A stretch of 64,000 nucleotides of DNA from Brachybacterium alimentarium (GTDB lineage Bacteria > Actinomycetota > Actinomycetes > Actinomycetales > Dermabacteraceae): contig NZ_NRGS01000029.1 in NCBI RefSeq assembly GCF_002332425.1, positions 1-64,000 of the forward strand, given 5' to 3'. Shown here one piece after another: positions 47,611 to 57,783 of the stretch. Position 1 is the first letter of the stretch, and each line of letters starts with the position of its first letter. The translations under genes were made by a program, and so were the position numbers. The notes under the pieces were generated by a model that made no database searches, was not told the origin of the DNA, and was given only the letters and a program-made list of their open reading frames with translations.

Positions 47611-47760
47611 GCGTGTGAGCGGGACCGCACCACTCGTGCACAACCTGTGTTGTTCGACGCCGGGTCGTTCCGTCCGACGGATGTGCGTGCTCATACTGGG
47701 AGGCCGTGCACCCTCGGTGCCCGCGGCACCGTACGACACCTCGTAGGACCAGGAGCAGAC

Positions 47761-50334
47761 ATGAGCGATTCCCGACGCGACGGCGCACGCCGTGCTGCCG
47801 GAGTGCGGCGCACGTCCTCCGCGAAGTCCGCAGGCAGGTCGTCCAGGACTCCCGCGCCCAAGAGCGCGAGCCGCACGCCGAAGAAGTCCGGTGCCGCGAC
47901 CGCAGGGGCGTCGGCCTCGGCGTCGAAGGGCGCGAGCCGCACATCGGTGAACTCCCGTCACGCGGGGTCCACGGGGAAGCGCGGGGGTGCCCAGAAGGTC
48001 GCGGCGACGAATTTCCTGAACTATCCGCGCGCCGGGAGGAAGAACCCCTGGCGCTGGATCCCCTCGCTGCGGATGATCGTCGGCGCCATGGCGCTCATGG
48101 TCCTCGCCGGCCTCGGCTTCGCCGTCTGGCTCTACAACGACACCGCGGTGCCCGAGCCGTCGGACTTCGCTCTCGCGCAGACCAGCCGCGTCTACTACGC
48201 CGACGGCGAGACGGAGATGGGCACGTTCAGCGAGATCAACCGCACCGAGCTCGAGTCCGACGAGATCCCCCAGAACGTCAAGGACGCGGTCGTCGCGAGC
48301 GAGGACTCGACGTTCTACGAGAACCGCGGCGTCTCCCCGCGCGGCATCGTCCGTGCCCTGGTGAACAACCTCCAGGGCGGGGCCCGTCAGGGCGGCTCCA
48401 CGATCACCATGCAGTACGTGGAGCGGTACTACACCGGCACCGAGACCTCCTATGTGGGCAAGGCCAAGGAAGCGATCATGGCCCTGAAGATCGATCAGGA
48501 GCTGGAGAAGGACGAGATCCTCTCCCGTTACCTGAACACGATCTACTTCGGTCGCGGTGCCTACGGCGTGCAGGAGGCTTCGCAGGCCTACTTCGGCAAG
48601 GACGCCGCGGACATGAACGACGCCGAGGCGGCGCTGCTGGTCGCGGTGATCCCCGGGCCTTCCTCCTACGATCCCGCCAACAACGAGGAGAAGGCTGTCG
48701 AGCTGTGGGGCCGCGTGATCTCGCGGGAGGTCAACGTGGGCGAGATGTCCCCGGAGGACGCCGACGCGCTCGAGTTCCCGGAGACCATCGAGCCCAAGAG
48801 CGAGAACTCGCTGGGCGGCACCAAGGGCTACCTGCTGGACCAGGTGCGCAACGAGCTCGTCGACGAGGGCTTCACCGAGGACGAGATCAACACCGGCGGC
48901 TTCACGATCGTCTCGACGATCGACACCGGGATCCAGGACAACACCATCGAGGCGATCAAGAACCTGCCCGAGGACCGTCCGGAGAACAACCACGTCGGCA
49001 CCGTCACGATCGATCCCTCCTCGGGGGCGATCCGCGCCCTGTACGGCGGCGAGGACTTCGTGGCCCAGCCCCGCAACGACGCCACCCAGTCGCGCATGCA
49101 GGCCGGCTCGATCTTCAAGACCTTCACGCTGATCGCGGCGCTCGAGGACGGCTATCCGCTGGACTCCTACTGGGACGGCAACTCGCCCAAGTCGTTCCCG
49201 GGCTGGACGGTCAACAACTTCAACAACACCGACTACGGGCGGGTCTCGCTGCGCAAGGCGACCGAGAGCTCGATCAACACGGCCTACTCGGAGCTGAACC
49301 TGGAGATCGGTCCGGAGCGCACGCGGGACACCGCGGTCACCCTGGGCCTGCCGGAGAAGACCCCGGGCCTCTCGGCCGACGCCTCCAACGTGCTCGGCTC
49401 CGCGTCCCCCACGGTCGCCGAGATGGGCGAGGTCTACGCGACCATCGCCGCCGACGGCGTGCACCGCGACTCCTTCATCGTGGAGTCGGTGACCCGGCCG
49501 GACGGCTCCTCGCGCTACGAGCACAAGAGCGAGGAGAAGCAGGCGATGGACAAGAACGTCGCCATCAACGCGACCGTCGCGCTGCAGGGGCCGCCGACGA
49601 CGGGCTCCGCCCGTTCGCTGCAGAACGCCATGGGCGGCCGCCCGGTGGCAGGGAAGACCGGCACCTCGGAGAAGTTCCGCTCGGCCTGGTTCGTGGGCTT
49701 CACGCCGCAGCTGGTGACCGCGGTGGGGATGTTCCAGCCCTCCGAGGACGGCACCACTGAGGAGTCCCTGACCCCCTTCGGCGGCGTCACCAGCATGACC
49801 GGCGGCAGCTACCCGACCACGATCTGGGGCGACATCATGTCGAAATCGCTCGAGGGTCAGGAGATGCTCCAGTTCCCCGGTGAGGTCCCGCTGGACAACG
49901 AGACCCGCGAGCGCAGCGCTCCCAGCCCGGAGCCCCCGGCCCCGAAGACCACGCAGGCCCCTGCCCCGGAGGAGCCCAGCGAGGAGCCCTCCGAGGAGGA
50001 GACCACGGAAGAGGAAGAGCCTTCGGAGGGGCCGTCGGAGGAGGAGACCACCGAGGAGGAGGAGCCCTCCGAGGAGGAGACCACCACCGAGGAGGAGGAG
50101 CCCTCGGACGAGCCCACGGAAGAGAAGACTTCCGATAAGCCCACTACGGACGGCGGCGAGGACAGCACCGAGGGTAGTGACGGCGAGAGCAGCGGTGACG
50201 GCGCTGACGATGGCGGCGATGACAACACCGACGACAGCGGTGACGACGGTGGCAACACCGGTGACGAGGACGGCGACAACGAAGCCCTTGCCCCGAATAA
50301 CCGGGCCGCGCCCGGCCGCGAGGACGACGCCTGA
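47761..50334 (+). CDS. class A penicillin-binding protein
   Basis: 857 aa from ATG 47761, with AGGAG. A basic Ser/Ala-rich cytoplasmic tail (about 1-95) precedes one helix (about 100-123). The glycosyltransferase-51 domain (about 150-330) has SEDSTFYENRG and GGSTITMQ. The transpeptidase domain (about 410-690) has the active-site AGSIFKTF (S-x-x-K), SSINTAY (S-x-N) and AGKTGTSEKF (K-T-G). The tail (about 715-857) is an acidic repeat of EEPSEE/TTEEEE, then Asp/Gly-rich. It polymerises and crosslinks peptidoglycan. Confidence 0.95.
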   Translation: MSDSRRDGARRAAGVRRTSSAKSAGRSSRTPAPKSASRTPKKSGAATAGASASASKGASRTSVNSRHAGSTGKRGGAQKVAATNFLNYPRAGRKNPWRWIPSLRMIVGAMALMVLAGLGFAVWLYNDTAVPEPSDFALAQTSRVYYADGETEMGTFSEINRTELESDEIPQNVKDAVVASEDSTFYENRGVSPRGIVRALVNNLQGGARQGGSTITMQYVERYYTGTETSYVGKAKEAIMALKIDQELEKDEILSRYLNTIYFGRGAYGVQEASQAYFGKDAADMNDAEAALLVAVIPGPSSYDPANNEEKAVELWGRVISREVNVGEMSPEDADALEFPETIEPKSENSLGGTKGYLLDQVRNELVDEGFTEDEINTGGFTIVSTIDTGIQDNTIEAIKNLPEDRPENNHVGTVTIDPSSGAIRALYGGEDFVAQPRNDATQSRMQAGSIFKTFTLIAALEDGYPLDSYWDGNSPKSFPGWTVNNFNNTDYGRVSLRKATESSINTAYSELNLEIGPERTRDTAVTLGLPEKTPGLSADASNVLGSASPTVAEMGEVYATIAADGVHRDSFIVESVTRPDGSSRYEHKSEEKQAMDKNVAINATVALQGPPTTGSARSLQNAMGGRPVAGKTGTSEKFRSAWFVGFTPQLVTAVGMFQPSEDGTTEESLTPFGGVTSMTGGSYPTTIWGDIMSKSLEGQEMLQFPGEVPLDNETRERSAPSPEPPAPKTTQAPAPEEPSEEPSEEETTEEEEPSEGPSEEETTEEEEPSEEETTTEEEEPSDEPTEEKTSDKPTTDGGEDSTEGSDGESSGDGADDGGDDNTDDSGDDGGNTGDEDGDNEALAPNNRAAPGREDDA

Positions 50335-50369
50335 GCCCTGAGCAGTCGGGCCCGATCCGCTCTCAGGGC
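50335..50369 (+). terminator. hairpin after the penicillin-binding protein gene
   Basis: GCCCTGAG (50335-50342) pairs with CTCAGGGC (50362-50369), with a further CGGGC/GCCCG pair inside. It begins at the stop codon's end. There is no U tract. Confidence 0.45.
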
Positions 50370-50531
50370 GCTCGCCGTGGCGGATGGCCGTCTCGCCCGC
50401 GGGTGACGACGGTGCCGTCGGGCGACCGCTCGGTCCATCCGAAGCGTCTGCCGCTGCCTGATCGTCCCGCTCCCTAGAGTGGGCAGCGGGCCGCCCACGG
50501 CCCATCCGACGATGGATGGAGAGCAGCTGCC

Positions 50532-52028
50532 ATGACCTCACTCTGGCTCGACGCCCATGACCCCTCGCGCATCCCGGTCTCCGACCTGCCGGTGGGCCTC
50601 TCGTACGACGTGGCCGTCGCCGGCGGCGGTCTCACCGGCCTCGCCACGGCGGTGGCCGTGGCCCGCTCCGGGAAGCGCGTGATCCTCCTGGAGGCGCGCA
50701 CCGTGGGAGCGGTCGCCACCGGGAACACCACCGCGAAGCTGACCGTGCTCCAGGGGACGCGGCTGTCCACGATCCGTCGGCGGCATTCGCTCGAGGTCGC
50801 CGGGACATATCTCGCCGCGAACCGCGACGCCCAGGACTGGGTGCTCGAGCTGTGCGCACGGCACGCGGTCCCGGTCCAGCGGCGGGCCGCCTACAGCTAC
50901 GCCACCACGGCCCCCGGTGCCCAGAGCCTGCGCAGCGAACTGGAGACGGCGCGTGCGCTCGGCCTCGATGCGCGCTGGGAGGACACGACGGAGCTGCCGT
51001 TCCCGATCACGGGTGCGGTGGCGCTCGAGGACCAGGCCCAGTTCGATCCGATGGAGGTGCTCGGCGCGCTCGCCGCGGAACTGCACAGCCTGGGCGGGAT
51101 CATCGTCGAGGGCGCTCGTCTCACGGGCGCGAACCGTCGTGGCCCGCTGACGCTGACCACCACCGCTGGTGAGGTGCGTACTGATCGTCTCGTCCTCGCC
51201 ACCGGCAGTCCGGTCCTGGATCGCGGTGGGCAGCCGCTGAGAATGGTGCCGCACCGCTCGTACGCGCTCGCCTACCGGGTGCCGGCGGCGGGCTGGGTGC
51301 CCCGCGGCATGCACGTCTCGGTCGACGGCCCCGTCCGCAGTCTCCGCTCGGCCCCGCAGGGTGACGAGGAGCTGCTGCTGGTGGGCGGCAACGACCACGT
51401 CACCGGGCGCACCGAGTCGCCGCGCGCGCAGCTCGCGGACCTGCACGACTGGGCGCTCGAGCTCGCACCAGGAGCTGAGCGCACCCACTCCTGGGCGGCC
51501 CAGGACTACGAGCCCGCCGGCGAGCTCCCCCTGATCGGAGCGCTTCCGGGCAGTGAGGGGACGATCCTCGCCGCCACCGGCTATGCCAAGTGGGGGATGA
51601 CGAACGCCGTCGTCGCCGCACTGGCGATCGCCGGATCGCTCGACGATCGCGCCCCCGGATGGTTCGCGACCCTGCATGCTGCGAGCGGGGGTCTCGGGTC
51701 CCTCGCCCAGGAGGCGACGATGGGCGCGCAGGTGGGAAAGGAGCTCCTGAAGGGCTGGACGGGCGCGGAGCTGCATGCGCTGCCCGAGCAGGCACCGCCG
51801 GAGGGGCAGGGCGTCGTCGGCCGGGCGCAGGGCAGGCCGGTGGCCGTGTCCACCGTGGAGGGACGCACCTGCGCCGTCTCGGGAGTCTGCCCGCATCTGG
51901 GAGGTGTGCTGCGCTGGAACGATGCGGAGCGGTCCTGGGACTGCCCGCTGCACGGATCGCGCTTCGCGCCGGACGGCACGCTCCTCGAGGGCCCCGCGGT
52001 GACGGGGCTCGGTCCCGTTCAGCCCTGA
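50532..52028 (+). CDS. FAD-dependent oxidoreductase fused to a Rieske domain
   Basis: 498 aa. The DAO-type FAD fold begins YDVAVAGGGLTGLATAVAVA; the domain end AQDYEPAGELPLIG and ILAATGYAKWGMTNA are typical of YdhS-like Rieske-FAD proteins. The C-terminal Rieske domain (about 415-498) has C-x-H and C-x2-H ligands in VCPHLGGVLRWN and WDCPLHGSRF. The substrate is unknown; members are often near stress genes. The start is ATG 50532, with GGAGAGCAGCTGCC upstream. It overlaps the convergent broken gene by 10 bp. Confidence 0.88.
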   Translation: MTSLWLDAHDPSRIPVSDLPVGLSYDVAVAGGGLTGLATAVAVARSGKRVILLEARTVGAVATGNTTAKLTVLQGTRLSTIRRRHSLEVAGTYLAANRDAQDWVLELCARHAVPVQRRAAYSYATTAPGAQSLRSELETARALGLDARWEDTTELPFPITGAVALEDQAQFDPMEVLGALAAELHSLGGIIVEGARLTGANRRGPLTLTTTAGEVRTDRLVLATGSPVLDRGGQPLRMVPHRSYALAYRVPAAGWVPRGMHVSVDGPVRSLRSAPQGDEELLLVGGNDHVTGRTESPRAQLADLHDWALELAPGAERTHSWAAQDYEPAGELPLIGALPGSEGTILAATGYAKWGMTNAVVAALAIAGSLDDRAPGWFATLHAASGGLGSLAQEATMGAQVGKELLKGWTGAELHALPEQAPPEGQGVVGRAQGRPVAVSTVEGRTCAVSGVCPHLGGVLRWNDAERSWDCPLHGSRFAPDGTLLEGPAVTGLGPVQP

Positions 52029-52796
52029 GCGTCGCGGGAGGGGCGGCGCAGGCTCTCCCTGCTGCCATGGGTGAGCTGGCGCAGGTCGGTGGAGTCGTCG
52101 AAGCTCGCACCGAGCCCGCCGGCGACCACGCCGAGGGCGGCGCTCAGCCAGGCGATGTCGACATAACGGGCGAAGGTGGCCGGCTCGCCGAGGACCCCGC
52201 TCATGAAGTCCGGGTCGATCACCACCAGGCTCCCCCGAGGATCAGCACCACGAGAGCGATGTAGAGGGAGAGCACGCAGAGGAAGAGCGTGAGCACGGTG
52301 GAGAGGTTGTAGTACAGCAGGACGGTCGTCGCATCGTCCCGCTCCACCGGCTCCAGCGCAGGGAGTAGCGGGCCCGGTCCTGCTCGGTCAGCGCATCCCC
52401 CCGCTGCATCACGCACGCCATGAAGACGGTCACCAGGCGCTCGCGCCCGGAGAGCACCCCGATGGTGGGCAGGGAGAGCGTGGCCACCTCCCGGTCCGGC
52501 AGCAGCTCCGCGATCAGCGCCCGCTTGTCGGCACGGCGCGGCATCTCGGTGAGCAGCAGCGTCATGTCCACATGCTCGTAGTCGCCTCGCACGGCGTCCA
52601 CGGGGGCCAGCGCGAGGGTGTTGGAGTCGCTGATGCCGAGGAACTGGGTGCGCACATGGACCGTGGCGGCGCCGAAGACGGCGGCCAGCTCCTCCTCGAA
52701 GCGGCCCTGGGCCGCCCGGGCGCGATCGACGCACTGACCAGGATCGGCCAGCACGAGCACGGTGAATCCGACGTCCTGCGGGGGTCGCTCGTCCAT
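52019..52796 (-). pseudogene. membrane protein gene broken by two single-base losses
   Basis: Read from ATG 52794-52796, the first 147 codons end in RARYSLRW. One extra G near 52353 would restore WEPVERDDATTVLLYYNLST and a membrane helix. A second extra G in the CCCCC run at 52232-52236 would join ILGGSLVVIDPDFMSGV and the final 60 residues. The repaired protein would be about 260 aa, with two or three helices near the C-terminus. Its soluble N-terminal half (FTVLVLADPGQCVDRARAAQ) is not a family I recognise. Both losses are in G runs, so sequencing error is as likely as true decay. Confidence 0.75.
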
Positions 52797-52991
52797 CGTC
52801 GCTCCTGGATCAGGGGGTGCGGGACGCCGTCAGCGTAGAGCGGCGAGCACGGCACGTCACCCGGACGGACCGGTCGGTACCCACGGGTCCCTGGAGGTCA
52901 GCGCCCGGCGGCTTCCCGGCCGACGAGGACGGGCCTACGGTGAGGTGAGTCACGGACGATCCACCCGACCTCCTTCAGGAGTGAGCACGCC

Positions 52992-55211
52992 ATGGTCCCC
53001 ACGAAGAAGACCCCCACCCCGGCACCCGGCAGGCCGAGCAGTCGGCCGCCCTCGCTCGAGGAGCCCACCGAGCCGAGGGGACCGCTGCCGCCGAAGCCCG
53101 ATCAGGAGGCCGCCCAGCCCCGCACCCCCACGGGAGCCGAGCCGAGCCCGGAACGCAGGACCACCGCCCAGCAGGGCGAGTTCCTGACCACGTCCCAGGG
53201 CGCGCGGCTGCGGGACACGGACCACTCGCTGAAGGCGGGCCGACGCGGCCCCGTGCTCCTGCAGGACCATCATCTGCGCGAGAAGATCACGCACTTCGAC
53301 CACGAGCGGATCCCGGAGCGCGTGGTCCACGCCCGCGGCGCGGCGGCGCATGGCGTGTTCGAGGGCTACGGCACGGCGGAGTCCGTCTGCCGCGCGGGCT
53401 TCCTCGCGAAGGGGAAGCGCACCGAGGTCTTCACGCGCTTCTCGACGGTCGTCGGCTCCCGCGGCTCGATGGACACCGCCCGCGACACCCGCGGCTTCGC
53501 GACCAAGTTCTACACCGACGAGGGCACCTTCGACCTGGTCGCGAACAACATCCCGGTGTTCTTCATCCAGGACGGCATCAAGTTCCCCGACGTGGTGCAT
53601 GCGGCGAAGCCCCACCCGGATCGCGAGATCCCCCAGGCCCAGAGCGCCCATGACACCTTCTGGGACTTCGTCTCCCTGCACACTGAGGCGCAGCATCACA
53701 CCCTGTGGTTCATGGGCGACCGCGGCATCCCGCGCTCCTTCCGGATGATGGAGGGATTCGGGATCCACACCTTCCGGCTCTCCAACGCCGAGGGGGAGAA
53801 CTCGCTGGTGAAGTTCCATTGGAAGCCGACGCTCGGCGTGCATTCGCTGACCTGGGAGGAAGCCCAGCTCCTGGGCGGCGCCGACCCCGACTTCCATCGA
53901 CGAGACCTCTCCGACGCGATCGAGGCCGGTGCGCATCCCAGCTGGGAGCTGGGCATCCAGGTGTTCCCGGACAACGAGGAGCAGAGCTTCGAGGGGATCG
54001 ATCTGCTGGATCCCACCAAGTTCGTGCCCGAGGAGCTCGCCCCGGTGCAGCCCATCGGGCGGCTCACCCTGAACCGCAACCCCAGCAACTACTTCGCCGA
54101 GACCGAGCAGGTCGCCTTCAACCCCGGCCATCTCGTGCCCGGCATCGACGTCACGGACGACCCGCTGCTGCAGGTGCGGCTGTTCTCCTACGTGGACACC
54201 CAGCTGACTCGGCTGGGCGGGCCGAACTTCGCTCAGCTGCCGATCAATCGGGCCCACGCCCCGGTCAACGACATGCTGCGGGACGGCTACGGGCAGCAGG
54301 CCGACCCTGCGGGCGTGGCCCCCTACCGCCCGAACTCGCTGGACGGCGGCTGCCCGTTCCTGGCGGGCGAGAGGGACGGCGCGTTCGAGGATCTGCCCGT
54401 GCGGGTGCCGGAGGGCGTGAAGGAGCGGGAACTCTCCGCGACGTTCGAGGACCACTTCAGCCAGGCGCGTCTGTTCTGGCGCAGCATGACCCTCGTGGAG
54501 AAGGACCACATCGTCGACGCCTACTCCTTCGAGCTGGGCAAGTGCTACGAGAACACCATCCGTGAGCGGCAGCTGCAGTGCCTGGCGAACATCGACGAGG
54601 AGCTGTGCACGCGGGTCGCCGCCGCGCTCGGGATGCCCGCCCCGGGACCGACGGTCCCGGCGGACGACGGGTCCGACGGCGGGGTGGCCACCAGCGCGCC
54701 GCTCTCGCAGCTGCGCGGCAGCTGGCCCACCGACGGTCGGATGATCGGCATCGTCGTGGACCCGGAGGGAGATAACTCCGGGCTGCTCGACCTGCACGAG
54801 GCCGTGGTCGCGGCCTCCATGACCCCCGTCGTGATCGCGCCGCGCGGCGGCGAGGTGGCGGGCGTGCCCGTGGGCCGCACCTTCGGGACCGCCGCCTCGG
54901 TGGAGTTCGACGCCCTGCTGCTGGCGGGCACTCCGCTGACGGCGCCGGATTCACGGCCCTCGGTCGATCCGAAGGCCGGAGCTCCCGGCTCCGGGGACGT
55001 CGAACCGCGGGTGGGGAAGCTGATCGACGAATGCTGGCGCCATGCCAAGGCGATCGGCGCCTGGGGCGAGGGCCGCGCGGCGCTGGAGGCGCGCACCGCT
55101 CCCGGCGGCGCCGGAATCGTGGTCGGCGAGGACGGGCAGACGGTCCTCGGCGAGATCCAGTCCCTGCTGGAGAGCCACCGCGTCTGGGAGCGGTTCCCGG
55201 CCGGAACCTGA
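52992..55211 (+). CDS. katE: large-subunit catalase with C-terminal DJ-1/GATase-like domain
   Basis: 739 aa. The N-terminal Pro-rich extension (about 1-55) precedes the catalase core. The distal-site His lies in ERVVHARGAAAHGVFEGYG, the Asn in VANNIPVFFIQDGIKFPD and the haem-ligand Tyr in RLFSYVDTQLTRLGGPNF. The C-terminal class-I-amidotransferase-like domain (about 590-739) starts MIGIVVDPEGDNSG. This is the large HPII-type clade, which decomposes hydrogen peroxide. GGAGTGAGCAC precedes ATG 52992. It complements the sodA/soxR block at the other end of the window functionally, but no SoxR box is seen here. Confidence 0.96.
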   Translation: MVPTKKTPTPAPGRPSSRPPSLEEPTEPRGPLPPKPDQEAAQPRTPTGAEPSPERRTTAQQGEFLTTSQGARLRDTDHSLKAGRRGPVLLQDHHLREKITHFDHERIPERVVHARGAAAHGVFEGYGTAESVCRAGFLAKGKRTEVFTRFSTVVGSRGSMDTARDTRGFATKFYTDEGTFDLVANNIPVFFIQDGIKFPDVVHAAKPHPDREIPQAQSAHDTFWDFVSLHTEAQHHTLWFMGDRGIPRSFRMMEGFGIHTFRLSNAEGENSLVKFHWKPTLGVHSLTWEEAQLLGGADPDFHRRDLSDAIEAGAHPSWELGIQVFPDNEEQSFEGIDLLDPTKFVPEELAPVQPIGRLTLNRNPSNYFAETEQVAFNPGHLVPGIDVTDDPLLQVRLFSYVDTQLTRLGGPNFAQLPINRAHAPVNDMLRDGYGQQADPAGVAPYRPNSLDGGCPFLAGERDGAFEDLPVRVPEGVKERELSATFEDHFSQARLFWRSMTLVEKDHIVDAYSFELGKCYENTIRERQLQCLANIDEELCTRVAAALGMPAPGPTVPADDGSDGGVATSAPLSQLRGSWPTDGRMIGIVVDPEGDNSGLLDLHEAVVAASMTPVVIAPRGGEVAGVPVGRTFGTAASVEFDALLLAGTPLTAPDSRPSVDPKAGAPGSGDVEPRVGKLIDECWRHAKAIGAWGEGRAALEARTAPGGAGIVVGEDGQTVLGEIQSLLESHRVWERFPAGT

Positions 55212-55224
55212 CGCTCTCGGGTCC

Positions 55225-56568
55225 TCAGGCCCTGCCCGCCGCCCGTCGGCGCCATCCCGCGATGACCGCCAGCAGCGCGCCGACGGCGAGGATCGGCAGG
55301 CCCAGGCGCCACACCGTGCCCTCGACCTGCGTCATCAGCAGGAGGCACGAGGCCAGTCCGCCGATCGGCAGCACCGTCGGCACGCGGAAGTGCCGCTGCT
55401 CGACCTCGTCCCGTCGGAGCACCAGCACTGCGGCGTTCACCGCCAGGAACACCACCAGGAGCAGCAGCACCATGGTGCTGGCCAGCACGTCGATCGTGCC
55501 GGTGAGGGCGAGCAGGAACGACAGCGCCGCCGTGACGAGGATCGCGACCCACGGCGTGCGACGTCGCGGCAGGATCCGGGTGAGCACCTGCGGCAGCAGT
55601 CCGTCCTGCGCCATCCCGTAGGCGAGGCGGGAGGACATGATCCCGGTCAGCAGGGCGCCGTTGGAGACCGCGACCAGGGCGATCACGCTGAACACGACGG
55701 GCGGGACCAGCCCGGCGGCGGAGACGACCTGCAGCAGCGGCGCGGAGGATTCGGCGAGCTCCGCTGTGGGGACGACAGCAGCGGCCGCGGCGCCCACGAG
55801 TGCGTACACGACCCCGGCCACCAGCAGGGCCCCGAACAGCGCCCGCGGATAGGAGCGCGAGGGATCCTTCGTCTCCTCGGCGATGTTCACGCTGGTCTCG
55901 AAGCCGACGTAGGAGTAGAAGGCGAGGATGCTGCCGGCGAGCACGGCGGCCACGGGCCCGTTCTCGGGCGTGCCGAGCTCGGTGAGCCGGCTGAGGTCGC
56001 CGTCCCCGCGGCCCACGACGATCGCCCCGAGCACGATCACCAGCAGCAGACCGCCCACCTCGATCAGGGTCGCGACCCGGTTCGCCCCGAGCGATTCGGA
56101 GATCCCGCGGGCGTTGAGCAGGGCGAGCAGCGCGACGAACACGAGGACCACCAGGATCGTGGGCAGGGAGATGAACTCGGCGAGGTAGTCACCGGCGAAC
56201 CCCAGGGAGAGCGCCCCCACCGAGACGATGCCGGCGGCCAGCATGCAGAAGCCCACCAGGAACCCGACCACGGGACCGAAGGCACGGGTCGCGTAGTGGG
56301 AGGAGCCGCCGGCCTTGGGGTACTTCGTGGCCAGCTCGGCGTAGGAGCCGGCGGTCAGCAGTGCCATCAGCAGCGCCACGAGCAGGGGCACCCAGACGGC
56401 GCCGCCGGCCAGCGCGGCGACCTCCCCGGCCAGCACGTAGACGCCCGCTCCGAGCACGTCACCGAGGATGAACAGGAACAATGCCGTGGTGGTGACGGTG
56501 CGGCGCAGTGTTGCCGTGCCGGCCGAGGAGCTGTCGGAGCTGTCGGTGCTGGTCATGGCGCTCACCAT
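55225..56568 (-). CDS. APC-family amino acid permease
   Basis: 447 aa with about 12 helices. It has the APC signatures GDVLGAGVYVLAGEVAALAG (helix 1 glycine motif), FYSYVGFETSVNIAEETKDP (helix 6 and following loop) and ALLTAGSYAELATKYPKAGG. Two near starts, ATG 56566-56568 and ATG 56554-56556, differ by four residues. It is convergent with catalase, with 13 bp between. Substrate not predictable. Confidence 0.88.
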   Translation of the reverse strand: MVSAMTSTDSSDSSSAGTATLRRTVTTTALFLFILGDVLGAGVYVLAGEVAALAGGAVWVPLLVALLMALLTAGSYAELATKYPKAGGSSHYATRAFGPVVGFLVGFCMLAAGIVSVGALSLGFAGDYLAEFISLPTILVVLVFVALLALLNARGISESLGANRVATLIEVGGLLLVIVLGAIVVGRGDGDLSRLTELGTPENGPVAAVLAGSILAFYSYVGFETSVNIAEETKDPSRSYPRALFGALLVAGVVYALVGAAAAAVVPTAELAESSAPLLQVVSAAGLVPPVVFSVIALVAVSNGALLTGIMSSRLAYGMAQDGLLPQVLTRILPRRRTPWVAILVTAALSFLLALTGTIDVLASTMVLLLLVVFLAVNAAVLVLRRDEVEQRHFRVPTVLPIGGLASCLLLMTQVEGTVWRLGLPILAVGALLAVIAGWRRRAAGRA

Positions 56569-56689
56569 AGAGTTCCCGCCCGCGCGCTGCCGGACCGATC
56601 GGTTGCCCTCGCGGCAGGATCGCGCCGACGGACGAGCGCTGTTATCCGGATCACCGTCGGCCCGTGGGGCCTCCCGCGAGTGAATTACG

Positions 56690-56708
56690 TGAGGTTAGTC
56701 TTCCCTAA
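56690..56708 (+). promoter_or_regulatory. DtxR/IdeR-like iron box
   Basis: TGAGGTTAGTCTTCCCTAA matches the DtxR/IdeR 19-bp pattern TTAGGTTAGGCTAACCTAA at 15 positions, including both outer arms. It lies 28 bp before the siderophore-binding protein start, so iron-dependent repression of the operon is expected. Confidence 0.75.
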
Positions 56709-56735
56709 GTCGACCCGCCTTTCGCCAGGAGAGCC

Positions 56736-57782
56736 ATGCCCGTCACCGCCCGCTTCACCCGCCGCGCCTGGATCACCGGGGCCCTCGCCGCGCCGCTCGC
56801 GCTCGCCGCCTGCAGCGGTGGGGCCGACGGCGCCGGATCGTCCGCCTCCGACGGGGAGGGCACCGGGGACTTCACCCCGGTCACCATCGAGCATGCCCTG
56901 GGCACCGCCGAGATCACCGAGAAGCCGCAGCGCATCGTGACCCTCGGCCAGGGCTCCGCGGAGACCGCGATCGCGCTCGGCATCATCCCCGTCGGCGTCG
57001 AGGAGTACCCGTGGGGCGCCGACGACAGCGGGTACCTGCCCTGGATCCACGAGGCCGTCACCGAGGCCGGCGGCGAACTGCCCGAGCAGTTCACGGGCGC
57101 CACCGAGCTCGATGTCGAAGCGGTCCTCGCGCTCGAGCCCGACGTGATCCTCGCGCCGTGGTCCGGCGTGACCCAGGAGCAGTTCGACATCCTCACCGAC
57201 ATCGCCCCCACCGTCGCCTACGCCGAGCAGCCCTGGGTCATCACCTGGGAGGAGCAGATCACCACGATCGGCAAGGCGCTCGGAGAGGACGACGCCGCGA
57301 AGGGCCTGATCGACGAGATCCACGAGACGTTCGAGAAGTCCGCGCAGCCCGGCTACGCGGACCACACCTTCTCCTTCGTCTACAACTCCGGGCCCGGCAC
57401 CCTGGGCGTCTTCTACCAGGACGAGCAGCGCGTCGCGATGGTGCGCGCCCTCGGGCTCACCGTCGACCCCGTGAACCAGGAGCTCGGCGAATGGGACGTG
57501 CCCGGCACCGACTCGGCGATGATCGGCCTGGAGAACGCCGACAAGCTCTCCGACTCCGACCTCATCTTCACCTTCTACTCCGACGAGAAGAACCGCGAGG
57601 AGACCGAGGCGCAGGACCTGTACGCCGCGATCCCCGCCGTCGAGCACGGCGCGATCGTCGCGCCGACGGACCAGTCATTCGTCACCGGCTCCTCGATCAT
57701 CAACCCGCTGACCGTGCCGTGGGCGCTCGAGCGCTACATCCCGATGATCGACGACGCGATCACGAAGGTCCCCGCCAGCTGA
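56736..57782 (+). CDS. iron-siderophore ABC transporter, substrate-binding lipoprotein
   Basis: 348 aa. The N-terminus has an Arg pair and a lipobox (ARFTRRAWITGALAAPLALAAC), the twin-Arg suggesting Tat export. FecB/FhuD-like fold: VTIEHALGTAEITEKPQRIVTLGQGS, the middle helix and DLIFTFYSDEKN, with the C-terminal VPWALERYIPMIDDAI. It delivers Fe3+-siderophore to the permeases. ATG 56736 follows AGGAGAG. It is 1 bp from the first permease gene. Confidence 0.93.
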   Translation: MPVTARFTRRAWITGALAAPLALAACSGGADGAGSSASDGEGTGDFTPVTIEHALGTAEITEKPQRIVTLGQGSAETAIALGIIPVGVEEYPWGADDSGYLPWIHEAVTEAGGELPEQFTGATELDVEAVLALEPDVILAPWSGVTQEQFDILTDIAPTVAYAEQPWVITWEEQITTIGKALGEDDAAKGLIDEIHETFEKSAQPGYADHTFSFVYNSGPGTLGVFYQDEQRVAMVRALGLTVDPVNQELGEWDVPGTDSAMIGLENADKLSDSDLIFTFYSDEKNREETEAQDLYAAIPAVEHGAIVAPTDQSFVTGSSIINPLTVPWALERYIPMIDDAITKVPAS

Positions 57783-57783
57783 G

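Noticed and set aside
46087-50541. A 1484-codon open frame on the minus strand across cca and the penicillin-binding protein
   Set aside because: Antisense to two well-supported genes; composition is typical of shadow frames and no ribosome site or motif is present.
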